Positions 31,840 to 41,802 are shown, numbered from the stretch's first letter. The stretch: 64,000 nucleotides of DNA from Gaetbulibacter sp. 4G1 (GCF_002741945.1 NZ_MDVN01000022.1:620001-684000); one strand, 5' to 3'. Notes: a model not told the origin generated them from the sequence alone. Program-made: numbers and translations.

Positions 31840-31847
31840 TATTTTTG
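31840..31847 (+). promoter_or_regulatory. -7 element for the ABC ATPase gene
   Basis: TATTTTTG matches TAnnTTTG, 17 nt before the start codon. Confidence 0.5.
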
Positions 31848-31863
31848 CAATTCTTAAAACTTT

Positions 31864-32787
31864 ATGCTTCAAGTTAAAAACATACTATTTAGTTATAAAA
31901 AAACACCCGTTTTAAAAGCTGTTTCTTTTAACGTAAATCAAGGTGAACACTATTCAATTATAGGGGAAAGCGGTTCAGGAAAAAGCACACTTCTAAAATT
32001 ATTATACGGAACATATGATTTAAGTGAGGGGCAAATATTCTGGAAACATGAAGAAATTCTTGGGCCAAAACACAACCTTATTATTGGTCCAGAATACATG
32101 AAATATGTTGCTCAAGAATTTGATTTGATGCCTTTTATTACGGTAGCTGAAAATATTGGAGCTTTCCTATCCAACTTTTATCCTGAAGAAAAAAAAGAAC
32201 GCATTAAAGAGCTTTTAAATGTAGTTGAGCTAATGCCTTTTGCTAATACAAAAGTAAAGTATCTTAGCGGTGGACAAAAACAAAGAGTAGCTTTAGCTAG
32301 AGCAATAGCTAAACAACCAGAAATAATTTTATTGGACGAGCCGTTTAGTCACATAGATAATTTTAAAAAGCAATCTTTACGACGAAGCCTGTTTAAATAT
32401 CTTAAAGAAAAAAACATTACTTGCATAGTAGCCACACACGACAAAGAAGATGTATTACCGTTTTCTGATCAAATGATTGTTTTACACGATGCAGAAATTA
32501 TAGCAAATGGCAAACCTGAAGACATATATAATAATCCAAAAACACCTTTAATTGCTTCGTTTTTTGGAGAGTTTAATACTATAAATGATAAAATTGTTTA
32601 TGCTCATCAACTTGAAATTGTTGAAAAATCAGAACTTAAAGTAACTGTAGTTAAATGTTATTTTAAAGGTAATTACTATTTGGTTGAGGCAGATTTAGAT
32701 GGCAAATCTATCTTTTTTGAGCATTTTAAGCCTTTAAAACCTGGTTTAAAAACATCTCTTATTATCAAGAAAAATAAATTACAATAG
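31864..32787 (+). CDS. ABC transporter ATP-binding protein
   Basis: 307 residues. Walker A GESGSGKSTLLK (about 36-47), Q-loop YVAQEFDLMPF, signature LSGGQKQRVALARA, Walker B IILLDEPFSHID and switch His VATHDKED. After the ATPase domain (about residue 215) comes an extra C-terminal region like the regulatory domains of import ATPases. No permease is adjacent; it ends convergently with the GreA-like gene, overlapping by 9 nt. The substrate is unknown. Confidence 0.88.
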   Translation: MLQVKNILFSYKKTPVLKAVSFNVNQGEHYSIIGESGSGKSTLLKLLYGTYDLSEGQIFWKHEEILGPKHNLIIGPEYMKYVAQEFDLMPFITVAENIGAFLSNFYPEEKKERIKELLNVVELMPFANTKVKYLSGGQKQRVALARAIAKQPEIILLDEPFSHIDNFKKQSLRRSLFKYLKEKNITCIVATHDKEDVLPFSDQMIVLHDAEIIANGKPEDIYNNPKTPLIASFFGEFNTINDKIVYAHQLEIVEKSELKVTVVKCYFKGNYYLVEADLDGKSIFFEHFKPLKPGLKTSLIIKKNKLQ

Positions 32788-33228
32788 TTTTTTAATTTTA
32801 AATTTTTGATTTCTAAAAACAATCTCATCATCTATTGTTTTTCCAATTAGTAATTGTCCTATTGGAGTGCTCGGAGAAATAGCATAAAACTTATCATTAG
32901 TTGTCCTTAGCTCTCCTGCACTAATTGCTAAATAATAATTAGCTACAGTAGTGTAAATTACACTTCCCAACCCAACTGTTTTAATAGATTTATCTATATC
33001 TATTCTTGAAAGTGTCTCTTTTATTTTGATAATTTCGGCTAATTGATTTCCTGCCTTTTCTCTTTCTAACTGTAGCATCGCACGACCAGTTTCATGCTTA
33101 TCTCCAGCACTACTTTTGGTTTCAGATGTTAATGATTCTTGAATTTCAGCTATAGTCTTTTGAATAGTTTGTAATCTGCTGTCTGTAAATTCAAGACATA
33201 GATTGAATAATTCTTTTTTGATTGCCAT
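32779..33228 (-). CDS. GreA/GreB-like protein
   Basis: 149 residues. An N-terminal helical hairpin (ETKSSAGDKHETGRAMLQLEREKAGNQLAEI) resembles the coiled coil of transcript-cleavage factors. The C-terminus (ISPSTPIGQLLIGKTIDDEI) resembles the FKBP-like GreA/B domain. It is not a full GreA and may act at the RNA polymerase secondary channel in another way. Relatives are sometimes labelled 3-oxoacyl-ACP synthase in databases, which the sequence does not support. Last gene of the sulfatase-oxidoreductase operon. Confidence 0.7.
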   Translation of the reverse strand: MAIKKELFNLCLEFTDSRLQTIQKTIAEIQESLTSETKSSAGDKHETGRAMLQLEREKAGNQLAEIIKIKETLSRIDIDKSIKTVGLGSVIYTTVANYYLAISAGELRTTNDKFYAISPSTPIGQLLIGKTIDDEIVFRNQKFKIKKLL

Positions 33229-33230
33229 TA

Positions 33231-34340
33231 TTATATTAGTTCTGCTAATTCTTTTCCAACTAAACTGCCTATAGCAACCCCCATTCCTCCAAGTCTAACA
33301 CCACAAAACACATTATTGTTTAATTGCTTAACTATAGCTTTTTTTTGGCTTCCTACGCCCATAATGCCACTCCATCTAGAATCAATTTCAAAAGGGATGT
33401 TTGGTAGAATAGTCATTTTTAAAAGACCTTCTAGCTTATTTTGAACAAGCTCTGTCTGCCCAAACACTGACGTCTCTTCTGCTTTAAAATCCAAATTCCT
33501 CCCGCCACCCAGTAAAATCCGATTATTAATATTTCGAAAATAATAATAACCTTTATCTAAATGAAACGTCCCCTTTATGTGTAAGTTTCTAATTGGTTTT
33601 GTAATTAAAACTTGTGCGCGAGCTGGTTTTACATTTTCTTCTAAAAGCTGTGATGCAAAGCCATTTGTAGCAATTAATAATTTTGAAGTTGAAAACTCAA
33701 ACTGATTAGTTTTTACTTTTACAGCATTTAGGTCTTCTGAAAAACTCTTAACAGCTATATTATTTAGTATTTTAATACCCAGTAGTTGTACTTTATTAAG
33801 CAAGGCCTCCATCATTTTTCCAGTATCTATCTGCCCTTCAAATTGATTGAAAATATAATTAGCTTTTATGTTCTGAAAGTGGAAAGTGTTTTCTTTTAAA
33901 CTATAAACATCGTTAGCAAAAAAGGGCTTCAACAAAGTGTTTATTTGTTCTTTTTTTGATAAACATTCTTCTAATAAATCATCATTATTAGAAAACAACT
34001 CATAACCCCCAAGTTGATAGTAATCAATCGTTTTATCTCCTAAAGTTTGACGCATTAATTGTAATCCATCAATTCTTTTTTTAACAAGCTGAATAATCTC
34101 TTCTTCAGAATGTGACTTTAAATCATCTACAATTTCGCTTAAACTACCAAAACATGCAAATCCAGCATTTTTAGTACTAGCCCCTTGTGGTAAAACACCC
34201 TTTTCTAAAACTAAAATATTGGATTTGGGAAAACGCTTTTTAAGCTGTAGTGCGCAATTTAAACCAACAATACCACTACCAACAATAGTATAATCTAAAT
34301 TAGTAAGCCATGATTTAATTTCCCAATAAGATAAGTTCAA
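33231..34340 (-). CDS. FAD-dependent oxidoreductase (DAO family)
   Basis: 369 residues. The dinucleotide-binding motif is YTIVGSGIVGLNCALQLKKR (about 18-37, GxGxxG), followed by VLEKGVLPQGASTKNAGFAC, the second FAD contact typical of D-amino-acid oxidase-like enzymes, and a C-terminal LGGMGVAIGSLVGKELAEL. It oxidises an amine or amino acid; the substrate is unknown. It begins 4 nt after the sulfatase stop and precedes the GreA-like gene by 2 nt. Confidence 0.85.
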   Translation of the reverse strand: MNLSYWEIKSWLTNLDYTIVGSGIVGLNCALQLKKRFPKSNILVLEKGVLPQGASTKNAGFACFGSLSEIVDDLKSHSEEEIIQLVKKRIDGLQLMRQTLGDKTIDYYQLGGYELFSNNDDLLEECLSKKEQINTLLKPFFANDVYSLKENTFHFQNIKANYIFNQFEGQIDTGKMMEALLNKVQLLGIKILNNIAVKSFSEDLNAVKVKTNQFEFSTSKLLIATNGFASQLLEENVKPARAQVLITKPIRNLHIKGTFHLDKGYYYFRNINNRILLGGGRNLDFKAEETSVFGQTELVQNKLEGLLKMTILPNIPFEIDSRWSGIMGVGSQKKAIVKQLNNNVFCGVRLGGMGVAIGSLVGKELAELI

Positions 34341-34344
34341 AGTA

Positions 34345-35868
34345 TTATTTTTTTTCTTGCTCTAAAGCCAACTTTAATGCTTCTAACTTATCTGGATAAG
34401 ATAACGCTAAATTATGTTGCTGTGCTCTATCTTCTTTTAAATTATATAGCTGATATATAGTATCTCTGCCTGTTTCTATATTTACCCATTTATTAGTCAT
34501 TTTCGACCCTTTATGAGGTGGAATCAAAACCCAATCTCCTTGTCTGTATGTTGTAATACCATTCTGCCCCAAAATAAGACCCTGTCGCCCTGTCGAAGAT
34601 TTTCCTAAAAATGCATCTAATATATTTTCACTATCAGGAGTTGTATTGGTTTGTCCTGTTAAAGATGCAAAAGACGCCGTAAAATCCATTTGAGACACCA
34701 ATGCATCAGAAACTCCTGGTTTTATTGTTCCTTTCCACCTAACCATAAAAGGCACGTGAGTTCCTGCATCAAAAAGACTATACTTTCCTCCTCTCAGCCC
34801 TCCTCTAGGGGTGTGCTTTCCTATTTTAACAACAGCATCGTCTTTATAACCATCATCTAAAACAGGGCCATTATCACTAGAAAAAACAACTATGGTGTTT
34901 TCAGAAAGCCCTAACTTATCTAACTCATCCAAAAATTGACCTATGGCCCAATCCGCTTCAACAATAACATCGCCTCTTGGTCCTTGTCCAGACGAACCTA
35001 CAAAACGAGGATGTGGGACTCTAGGTACATGGGGCTGATGTAATGCATAAAATAGAAAAAACGGATTGTCTTTATTTTTATTAATATACTTAATAGATTC
35101 CTTTAAAAAATCATCACCCATATTTTCATCAATAAATAAAGCCGATTTTCCACCCTTCATATAACCAATTCTTGAAATTCCATTGTGAATACTCATATCG
35201 TGGCCATGGCTTGGGTGTACTTTCAATAATTCTGGGTTTTCTCTACCAGTAGGCTCCCCTTCAAAATTCTTTTGATAACTTACATAAATAGAGTCTTTAT
35301 CGGTTAAGCCAACAACTTTATGGTTCTCGACATATACAGATGGTACTCTGTCATTAGTAGAGGCCATAATATATGCATAATCAAACCCTATTTCCAACGG
35401 TCCAGGAGCGACCTTTTTATTCCAATTCATATTGGCATCTCCCAAACCTAAATGCCATTTACCTACAACTCCTGTTTGATATCCGGCTTCTTGTAGCATT
35501 GAAGGTAGTGTCTGTTTTCCTAATTCAAAAAGTAAAGGAGCATTTCCTGGTAAAACTTTTGCTCTTTTTGTTCTAAAAGGATATGTCCCAGATAATAACG
35601 AATATCTACTAGGTGTACAAGTTGGTGATGTTGCATATCCGTTTGTAAATCTAATCCCTTCATTAGCTATACGGTCGATGTTTGGGGTTAACAACTCTGT
35701 GGAGCCATAACTACTTACATCTCCAAAACCCAAATCATCTGCATAAATTATAACGATATTTGGATGGTTTTTCTTTTTGTTTATTTCTGAATCTTTTTTA
35801 GAATCATCTTTACAACTCACAAAAACAATTAAAAAAATTATACTCAAAATTTTGCTGTAAGTCTTCAT
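34345..35868 (-). CDS. Sulfatase (S1 family), lipoprotein
   Basis: 507 residues. A lipoprotein signal (IIFLIVFVSCKDD) exports it. Metal-binding IIYADDLGFGDVSSYG, the formylglycine motif SPTCTPSRYSLLSG (CxPSR, Cys about 82), GVVGKWHLG, FYALHQPHVPR and FSSDNGPVLDD mark an arylsulfatase-type S1 enzyme that removes sulfate from polysaccharides or sugars. Cys is present, so maturation by a formylglycine enzyme is required. No sulfatase-maturing enzyme is in the window. Confidence 0.93.
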   Translation of the reverse strand: MKTYSKILSIIFLIVFVSCKDDSKKDSEINKKKNHPNIVIIYADDLGFGDVSSYGSTELLTPNIDRIANEGIRFTNGYATSPTCTPSRYSLLSGTYPFRTKRAKVLPGNAPLLFELGKQTLPSMLQEAGYQTGVVGKWHLGLGDANMNWNKKVAPGPLEIGFDYAYIMASTNDRVPSVYVENHKVVGLTDKDSIYVSYQKNFEGEPTGRENPELLKVHPSHGHDMSIHNGISRIGYMKGGKSALFIDENMGDDFLKESIKYINKNKDNPFFLFYALHQPHVPRVPHPRFVGSSGQGPRGDVIVEADWAIGQFLDELDKLGLSENTIVVFSSDNGPVLDDGYKDDAVVKIGKHTPRGGLRGGKYSLFDAGTHVPFMVRWKGTIKPGVSDALVSQMDFTASFASLTGQTNTTPDSENILDAFLGKSSTGRQGLILGQNGITTYRQGDWVLIPPHKGSKMTNKWVNIETGRDTIYQLYNLKEDRAQQHNLALSYPDKLEALKLALEQEKK

Positions 35869-35912
35869 AAGTTTTAAAGTCTTGGCTTTTTATTAGGTTA
35901 AAAAATCTAAAT

Positions 35913-35943
35913 TAAAAAAAAACTCCGAAATTGCTTTCGGAGT
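35913..35943 (-). terminator. Terminator of the fatty-acid operon after accC
   Basis: ACTCCGAAA and TTTCGGAGT pair; on the minus strand a T run follows. Confidence 0.75.
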
Positions 35944-35951
35944 CCTATTAT

Positions 35952-37304
35952 TTATTCTTCAATTTGTTTTTCTATTACAAAATCTTCCATAAATTTAGTA
36001 GTATAATTTCCTGCTAAATAATCTGGATGATCCATTAGTTGCCTATGAAATGGAATAGTGGTTTTGATACCTTCAATTACAAATTCATCTAAAGCACGTT
36101 TCATCTTGTTAATGGCCTCTTCTCTAGTTTGCGCCGTTGTAATTAACTTAGCAATCATAGAATCATAATTTGGAGGAATAGAATAGCCCGCATAAACATG
36201 AGTATCTAAACGAACACCATGACCGCCAGGAGCATGTAAAGTTGTTATTTTTCCTGGTGATGGTCTAAAGTCATTAAACGGGTCTTCAGCATTTATTCTG
36301 CACTCAATTGAATGCAAGTTTGGTGTATAATTTTTACCTGAAATTGGAACCCCGGCTGCTACAAGAATTTGCTCTCGAATTAAATCGAAATCTATTACTT
36401 GTTCAGTTATTGGGTGTTCTACTTGAATACGTGTATTCATTTCCATAAAGTAGAAGTTTCTATGTTTATCGACTAAAAACTCTACTGTTCCTGCACCTTC
36501 ATATTTAATATATTCTGATGCCTTAACTGCAGCTTCTCCCATTTTTTTACGAAGGGCTGCTGTCATAAATGGAGAAGGAACTTCCTCTGTTAGTTTTTGA
36601 TGACGACGTTGTACAGAACAATCTCTTTCTGATAAATGGCATGCTTTACCAGTAGAGTCTCCAACAATTTGAATTTCGATATGCCTAGGCTCTTCAATAA
36701 GCTTTTCCATGTACATATCATCATTTCCGAATGCTGCTTTGGATTCTTGACGCGCTGAGTCCCAAGCATCTTTAAGATCTTCTGGTTTCCAAACAGCACG
36801 CATTCCCTTTCCACCACCACCAGCGGATGCTTTAAGCATAACTGGGTAACCTGTTTCTTTTGCTGTTTTTTCACATTCTTCGAAAGACTCAATAATGCCT
36901 TCGCTTCCTGGTACACAAGGTACACCTGCAGCAAGCATAGTTGCTTTGGCGTTAGCTTTGTCTCCCATTCTGTCAATCATCTCAGGTGAAGCACCAATAA
37001 ATTTAATATCGTGCTCTTCGCAAATTTTAGAAAACTTTGCATTTTCTGATAAGAACCCATATCCAGGGTGAATAGCGTCTGCATTTGTTATTTCAGCAGC
37101 AGCTATAACATTAGACATTTTTAAATATGATTCACTACTTGCTGGTGGACCAATACATACGGCTTCATCAGCAAACTTGACATGTAAACTATCTGCATCA
37201 GCTGTAGAGTATACTGCTACGGTTTTAATGCCCATTTCTTTACAGGTTCTAATAACACGTAATGCTATTTCTCCTCTGTTGGCAATTAATATTTTTTTAA
37301 ACAT
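35952..37304 (-). CDS. accC: Acetyl-CoA carboxylase, biotin carboxylase subunit
   Basis: 450 residues. ATP-dependent carboxylation of biotin on AccB, the first step of fatty-acid synthesis. N domain [21 protein letters not shown]-grasp glycine loop [15 protein letters not shown], metal and bicarbonate site [16 protein letters not shown] and the catalytic Arg in that segment. Last gene of pdxA-DUF177-rpmF-fabH-accB-accC. Confidence 0.97.
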   Translation of the reverse strand: MFKKILIANRGEIALRVIRTCKEMGIKTVAVYSTADADSLHVKFADEAVCIGPPASSESYLKMSNVIAAAEITNADAIHPGYGFLSENAKFSKICEEHDIKFIGASPEMIDRMGDKANAKATMLAAGVPCVPGSEGIIESFEECEKTAKETGYPVMLKASAGGGGKGMRAVWKPEDLKDAWDSARQESKAAFGNDDMYMEKLIEEPRHIEIQIVGDSTGKACHLSERDCSVQRRHQKLTEEVPSPFMTAALRKKMGEAAVKASEYIKYEGAGTVEFLVDKHRNFYFMEMNTRIQVEHPITEQVIDFDLIREQILVAAGVPISGKNYTPNLHSIECRINAEDPFNDFRPSPGKITTLHAPGGHGVRLDTHVYAGYSIPPNYDSMIAKLITTAQTREEAINKMKRALDEFVIEGIKTTIPFHRQLMDHPDYLAGNYTTKFMEDFVIEKQIEE

Positions 37305-37379
37305 AACTTTTAAATATTTAAAATCTCAAATTCCAAACTCCTATAAATCAGAAATTGTATTTTGGAATTTTAAATTTGG

Positions 37380-37865
37380 TTATGATGGATCTACTAAAAA
37401 TAATGGTTGATCGAATTCTACAGGCGAAGAGTCATCAACTAAAATCTTAACTACCTTTCCTGAAACCTCAGATTCTATTTCATTGAAAAGTTTCATAGCT
37501 TCAATAATACATAACACATCTCCTTCTGCTATAGTTTGCCCCACCTCAACAAATAGAGGTTTATCTGGTGATGGCTTTCTATAAAATGTTCCTATTATTG
37601 GTGATTTTATAGTTATATATTTTGAATCTTCTGTTGCTGCTGGAGCTTCAGGTTGTTGAGCTGCTGCTGGAGCACTAGCTTCGACTACTACAGGTGCTGC
37701 TGCTACTTGAGGAATTTGAGTAGCTGGTACTTGATGTACAATTGTAGTATCAGATTCTGATCCTGTTTTAATAGTGATCTTTATATCATCCATTTCCAAT
37801 TTAACTTCGCTAGCACCAGACTTGGCAACAAACTTAATTAAATTTTGAATTTCTTTAATATCCAT
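37380..37865 (-). CDS. accB: Acetyl-CoA carboxylase, biotin carboxyl carrier protein
   Basis: 161 residues. N-terminal helical part, then a flexible Ala/Pro-rich linker (about 50-80), then the biotinyl domain with the modified Lys in [14 protein letters not shown] (EAMK, about 127). Carries carboxybiotin between AccC and the transferase subunits. Upstream of accC, downstream of fabH. Confidence 0.96.
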   Translation of the reverse strand: MDIKEIQNLIKFVAKSGASEVKLEMDDIKITIKTGSESDTTIVHQVPATQIPQVAAAPVVVEASAPAAAQQPEAPAATEDSKYITIKSPIIGTFYRKPSPDKPLFVEVGQTIAEGDVLCIIEAMKLFNEIESEVSGKVVKILVDDSSPVEFDQPLFLVDPS

Positions 37866-37893
37866 AATTTTGCTTATTAGTTAGTGGTTAGTT

Positions 37894-38889
37894 TTATGAA
37901 TTATATGCCCATTTTAAATAAATAGACCCCCAATTAAATCCGCCTCCAAAAGCGGCAAATATTAAATTGTCTCCTTTCTTTAATTGTGATTCGTAGTCAC
38001 TTAAAAGTAAAGGCAAGGTCGCTGATGTTGTATTACCATACTTATGTATATTCATCATTACCTTTTCTTCTTCCAACTCTATTCTGTTGGCTGTAGCATC
38101 AATAATGCGTTTATTAGCTTGATGTGCTACTAACCAATCAACGTCATTTTTGGTTAAATTATTTCGTTCTAAAATTTTAACGGTTGCATCTGCCATATTA
38201 AACACGGCATTCTTAAATACGGTTCTTCCTTCTTGAAAAGCACAATGCTCCCCTTTTTCAATCGCTTCTGCTGTTATTGGAAATGATGAGCCTCCGTATG
38301 TTGCCTGCAAAAATTCTCTGCCTGTTCCATCACTTCTAAGGTATTCATCTCTTAATCCAACATTTTCTTCTGTTGGTTCAAACAAAACAGCTCCGGCACC
38401 ATCTCCAAATATAATGCACGTAGCTCTATCCTTATAATTAATCATTGAAGACATTTTGTCTGCACCAATTAAAAGTACATTTTTATAACTTCCTGATTCT
38501 ATATATTTCGCCGCGACCGACATTCCGAAAAGAAAACTTGAGCAAGCAGCGTCTAAATCAAAAGAAAAAGCATTAACAGCTCCAATGTTGCTCGCTGTAA
38601 AAGCCGCAGTTGATGCTGCTTTCATATCTGGTGTTGCTGTTGCAACAATTACAAGCTCTATATCTTTGGGATCTATTCCTCTTTTTTTAATAAGGTCTTT
38701 AGCTGCATTAATAGCTAAAAAAGAAGTTCCTTTGCCTTCGCCCTTAAGTATACGACGTTCTTTTATTCCTGTTCTACTAGTTATCCATTCGTCGTTTGTA
38801 TCAACCATTGTCTCAAGAATTTGATTGGTTAATACATATTCTGGCACATACGCGCCTACAGCTGTAATCGCCGCTGAGGTTTTACTCAT
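37894..38889 (-). CDS. fabH: 3-oxoacyl-ACP synthase III
   Basis: 331 residues of the thiolase fold. Catalytic triad: Cys in DLDAACSSFLFG (about 115), His in WLVAHQANKRIID and Asn in KYGNTTSATLPL. It condenses acetyl-CoA with malonyl-ACP to initiate fatty-acid synthesis. TSRTGIKERR near the N-terminus is the CoA-binding loop. In the standard operon with rpmF and accBC. Confidence 0.96.
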   Translation of the reverse strand: MSKTSAAITAVGAYVPEYVLTNQILETMVDTNDEWITSRTGIKERRILKGEGKGTSFLAINAAKDLIKKRGIDPKDIELVIVATATPDMKAASTAAFTASNIGAVNAFSFDLDAACSSFLFGMSVAAKYIESGSYKNVLLIGADKMSSMINYKDRATCIIFGDGAGAVLFEPTEENVGLRDEYLRSDGTGREFLQATYGGSSFPITAEAIEKGEHCAFQEGRTVFKNAVFNMADATVKILERNNLTKNDVDWLVAHQANKRIIDATANRIELEEEKVMMNIHKYGNTTSATLPLLLSDYESQLKKGDNLIFAAFGGGFNWGSIYLKWAYNS

Positions 38890-39021
38890 AACTTTATAGT
38901 TAATTTGACCAAAAAAACATTAAAATTGGACAAAAACGTTCAAAATTTCGTGAAAACTACTAAATTTTAGCTAAATAACACACAAATTATACATTTTTGT
39001 CTTTTAGAAAACACATATCAT

Positions 39022-39049
39022 AAAAAAAACGCTCACAGGTGAGCGTTTT
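39022..39049 (-). terminator. Hairpin between rpmF and fabH
   Basis: AAAACGCTCA-CAGG-TGAGCGTTTT is a perfect stem with A/T tracts on both sides. It may reduce read-through from the ribosomal protein gene into fabH. Confidence 0.7.
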
Positions 39050-39069
39050 ATAATATGCGTGCATAGTAT

Positions 39070-39273
39070 TTATGCTACGTTTTCTACTTCTTCTGAGTTG
39101 TCAATTAAAACTTGACCTCTGTAATATAGTTTCCCTTCATGCCAGTGTGCTCTGTGATATAAGTGAGCTTCACCTGTTGTTGGGCATGTAGCAATCTGTG
39201 GCGCAGTTGCTTTATAATGTGTTCTTCTTTTATCTCTTCTTGTTTTAGAGATTTTTCTTTTAGGATGTGCCAT
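39070..39273 (-). CDS. rpmF: 50S ribosomal protein L32
   Basis: 67 residues, starting [20 protein letters not shown], the canonical L32 N-terminus, with [17 protein letters not shown] in the middle. The zinc-ribbon cysteines of some L32 forms are reduced to one. It lies 8 nt after the DUF177 gene, the normal arrangement. Confidence 0.97.
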   Translation of the reverse strand: MAHPKRKISKTRRDKRRTHYKATAPQIATCPTTGEAHLYHRAHWHEGKLYYRGQVLIDNSEEVENVA

Positions 39274-39281
39274 TTTTTATA

Positions 39282-39827
39282 TTATTTATCCGTTAATAAT
39301 TTCTTTAATGTATTCCATCGAGGGTCAATTTCCTCGTTAGTGTCTTTATTTTCTTTAAGCTTTGGGCTTAATTCTTCTAGTTTTTCAAGTATTTCTGAGT
39401 TTAGTGTACCATCTTCAATTCCAGGGTGTACACGCTTGATTGGTACAGAAAGTACAATTAATTCGTATATATATTGTTGGATACTAATCTCGTAAGTTCC
39501 ATGAGGAACAATTAGAATATCAATGTTTTCATCATTATATTCATCTCCAAACTTAACCACTAAATCAAATTCATTTTTAATAGTTTGATTAAATGGTTCG
39601 TTTGTTAAATCGCAATTAATATTAACATACCCTGAAGCTTTAAAGTGTAACTCTAGTAGTGTTGTTTTTTTTTCTAATTCAACATCAACTTGAATGTTTA
39701 CATCATTAAACTCCTCATACTCAAAATGCTCAAAGAACGTTTGCTCAATTTTATACTCAAAATGATGCTTCCCTATCTTTAACCCTACAAATGGAATTGT
39801 AAACTCTTTCAATGGCTTCATTATCAC
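39282..39827 (-). CDS. DUF177 (YceD-like) protein
   Basis: 181 residues, acidic. It has the conserved central element NINCDLTNEPFNQTIKNEFD (normally CxRCL-like; here one Cys is kept) and ends with DPRWNTLKKLL, a strongly conserved tail of the family. YceD-type proteins always precede rpmF and are linked to large-subunit rRNA/ribosome assembly. Confidence 0.88.
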   Translation of the reverse strand: MIMKPLKEFTIPFVGLKIGKHHFEYKIEQTFFEHFEYEEFNDVNIQVDVELEKKTTLLELHFKASGYVNINCDLTNEPFNQTIKNEFDLVVKFGDEYNDENIDILIVPHGTYEISIQQYIYELIVLSVPIKRVHPGIEDGTLNSEILEKLEELSPKLKENKDTNEEIDPRWNTLKKLLTDK

Positions 39828-39895
39828 ATCTATTTTGAGCCTGCAAATATATAACTTTTTTATTTACTCAACTCTACTTATAAACATTTTTTTGT

Positions 39896-40942
39896 TTACA
39901 TCTTTTTTGGTGCTTTTTTTAACGGATTTGAAGTAAGTTGCTCGTAATCAAACCTGTTATTAAATATCTTTATGGCAGTAAACATGGCTTCTTTAAATGA
40001 GTTTTCATCAGCTAATCCTTTTCCTGCTATCTCATATGCTGTACCATGATCTGGAGATGTTCTAACTTTATTTAAGCCAGCTGTATAATTAACACCTTGT
40101 CCAAAAGATAATGTTTTAAATGGTATTAACCCTTGATCGTGATACGCTGCTATTATGGCATCAAAATTTTTGTAGTTGTTTGATCCAAAAAAACTATCGG
40201 CTGCATAAGGCCCGTAAACTAACTTGCCTTCATTTTTAATTTTTTCAAGTGTTGGTCTTAACACATCATCATCTTCACTACCAATTACTCCATTATCACC
40301 TGTATGAGGGTTAATACCTAAAACGGCAATTTTTGGTTTTCTTATTTTAAAATCTTTCTCAAGAGATTTATAAACAGTCTCTATTTTTTTAATAATTAAT
40401 TCTTCTGAGATATGCTCTACAATATCCTTTACAGGAACATGATCTGTCAACAATCCTACTCTTAAAGTATCATTTACCATAAACATTAGGCTTTCTCCTT
40501 CCAGTTCTTTAGCTAAATAATCGGTGTGCCCTGGGAAATTAAATACATCAGATTGTATATTGTGCTTATTAATAGGTGCGGTTACTAATACATCAATGGC
40601 ATTGTTTTTTAATGCTTTTGTTGCCGCTTGTAATGATTTAATAGCAAACTCACCTATTTTAACGTCTTCTTTTCCAAATTGTATTTCTACATGTTCGTTC
40701 CAACAATTCAATACATTAACTTTTCCATGAGCTAATTGCTCTATGTTTTTAATGTTATTTAAACTTATTGTCGATTTAAAATGCGTTTTTAAAAACCCAA
40801 TAGTTTTCGAAGAAGCAAATATTATTGGTGTGCAAAAATCTAAAATCCTATTATCTTCAAATGTTTTTAAAACAATTTCGCCACCAATACCATTTAAGTC
40901 TCCTATAGATATACCTACAATTATATTTTCTGCTTTCTTCAT
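39896..40942 (-). CDS. pdxA: 4-hydroxythreonine-4-phosphate dehydrogenase
   Basis: I start at ATG 40942 (348 residues, MKKAENIIVGISIGDLNGIG); the longer open frame adds 13 residues that do not fit the family. Metal ligands are recognisable in FPGHTDYLAKE (His), IAAYHDQGLIPFK (His) and RTSPDHGTAYEIAGK (His/Asp). It oxidises 4-phosphohydroxy-L-threonine in pyridoxal phosphate synthesis. Head of the operon with DUF177 and rpmF; divergent from ribE. Confidence 0.95.
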   Translation of the reverse strand: MKKAENIIVGISIGDLNGIGGEIVLKTFEDNRILDFCTPIIFASSKTIGFLKTHFKSTISLNNIKNIEQLAHGKVNVLNCWNEHVEIQFGKEDVKIGEFAIKSLQAATKALKNNAIDVLVTAPINKHNIQSDVFNFPGHTDYLAKELEGESLMFMVNDTLRVGLLTDHVPVKDIVEHISEELIIKKIETVYKSLEKDFKIRKPKIAVLGINPHTGDNGVIGSEDDDVLRPTLEKIKNEGKLVYGPYAADSFFGSNNYKNFDAIIAAYHDQGLIPFKTLSFGQGVNYTAGLNKVRTSPDHGTAYEIAGKGLADENSFKEAMFTAIKIFNNRFDYEQLTSNPLKKAPKKM

Positions 40943-40964
40943 AAAAAATGACAACTTTTGTTTG

Positions 40965-40972
40965 TAATTTTG
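40965..40972 (+). promoter_or_regulatory. -7 element for ribE
   Basis: TAATTTTG matches TAnnTTTG, 36 nt before the ribE start. Confidence 0.5.
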
Positions 40973-41007
40973 ATGTTGCAAATTTAACCAAATAAACAGA
41001 TAATATT

Positions 41008-41607
41008 ATGTTTACAGGAATTATTGAAGACGTAGGTGTTATTACCTCTTTAAATAAAGAATTAAATAATCTTCATATTTCAATAAAGAGTTCAATCTCT
41101 TCTGAATTAAAAATAGATCAAAGTGTCGCACATAATGGAGTTTGTTTAACTGTTGTTGAGATTAATGACGATGAATACACAGTTACTGCTATTAAAGAGA
41201 CTTTGGACAAAACTAATTTAGAAACTTTAAGGGTTAACGATATGGTAAACCTTGAACGTGCTATGAAACTAGGAGATAGGCTTGACGGACATATTGTACA
41301 AGGACATGTTGACCAAACTGCTATTTGTACCAAAATTGAAGAGGATAACGGGAGTTGGGTGTTTACTTTTAATTATGATTCTAAACTAAATAATTTAACT
41401 ATTGAAAAAGGTTCAATAACTATTAACGGAACTAGTTTAACTGTTGTAAACTCAAAAAAAGATAGTTTTAGTGTTGCCATAATACCTTATACTTATGAGC
41501 ATACTAATTTTAACACCTTTATGGTTGGAACCGAGGTGAATTTAGAATTTGATGTTTTAGGAAAATATGTTACAAAGCTCTTAGAGTCAAACTTTTTTAA
41601 CAAATAA
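41008..41607 (+). CDS. ribE: Riboflavin synthase alpha chain
   Basis: 199 residues with two tandem lumazine-binding barrels. The N-terminus MFTGIIEDVGVI is diagnostic and is mirrored by GHIVQGHVDQTAICTKIE at the start of the second barrel. VAHNGVCLTVVEI and ITINGTSLTVV are the paired substrate loops. It dismutates 6,7-dimethyl-8-ribityllumazine to riboflavin. Confidence 0.96.
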   Translation: MFTGIIEDVGVITSLNKELNNLHISIKSSISSELKIDQSVAHNGVCLTVVEINDDEYTVTAIKETLDKTNLETLRVNDMVNLERAMKLGDRLDGHIVQGHVDQTAICTKIEEDNGSWVFTFNYDSKLNNLTIEKGSITINGTSLTVVNSKKDSFSVAIIPYTYEHTNFNTFMVGTEVNLEFDVLGKYVTKLLESNFFNK

Positions 41608-41802
41608 CTAGCTTCTTTTTAGTAGCTTTTTAGCTCCATAAAATAGCGCAAAACAAGCACCTGCTATTAGCCCTCCATCTATGGGAGTACCAGGTGGAAC
41701 TGGCGGTGCAGGTGGTGGAGGTCCACTTCCTTGAGAGACACACACAAAACTTATTAATACAAATAAGATTGAGGCAAATATTCTTTTATTTTGTATTGTC
41801 AT
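41608..41802 (-). CDS. Small exported protein with a PID-CTERM-like sorting tail
   Basis: 64 residues from the ATG at 41802 (MTIQNKRIFASILFVLISFV, a signal peptide); the longer frame adds 19 codons. Very little mature sequence remains: a proline-rich GSGPPPPAPPVPPGTPIDGG, then a hydrophobic segment and a basic end (AKKLLKRS). PIDGG plus helix plus basic end is the PID-CTERM pattern, which I recall as a flavobacterial sorting signal. The stop immediately abuts the ribE stop, convergent. Confidence 0.72.
   Translation of the reverse strand: MTIQNKRIFASILFVLISFVCVSQGSGPPPPAPPVPPGTPIDGGLIAGACFALFYGAKKLLKRS

Noticed and set aside
32779-33228. 3-oxoacyl-ACP synthase annotation for the 149-residue protein
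   Set aside because: There is no thiolase fold or catalytic Cys; the C-terminus is GreA/GreB-like.
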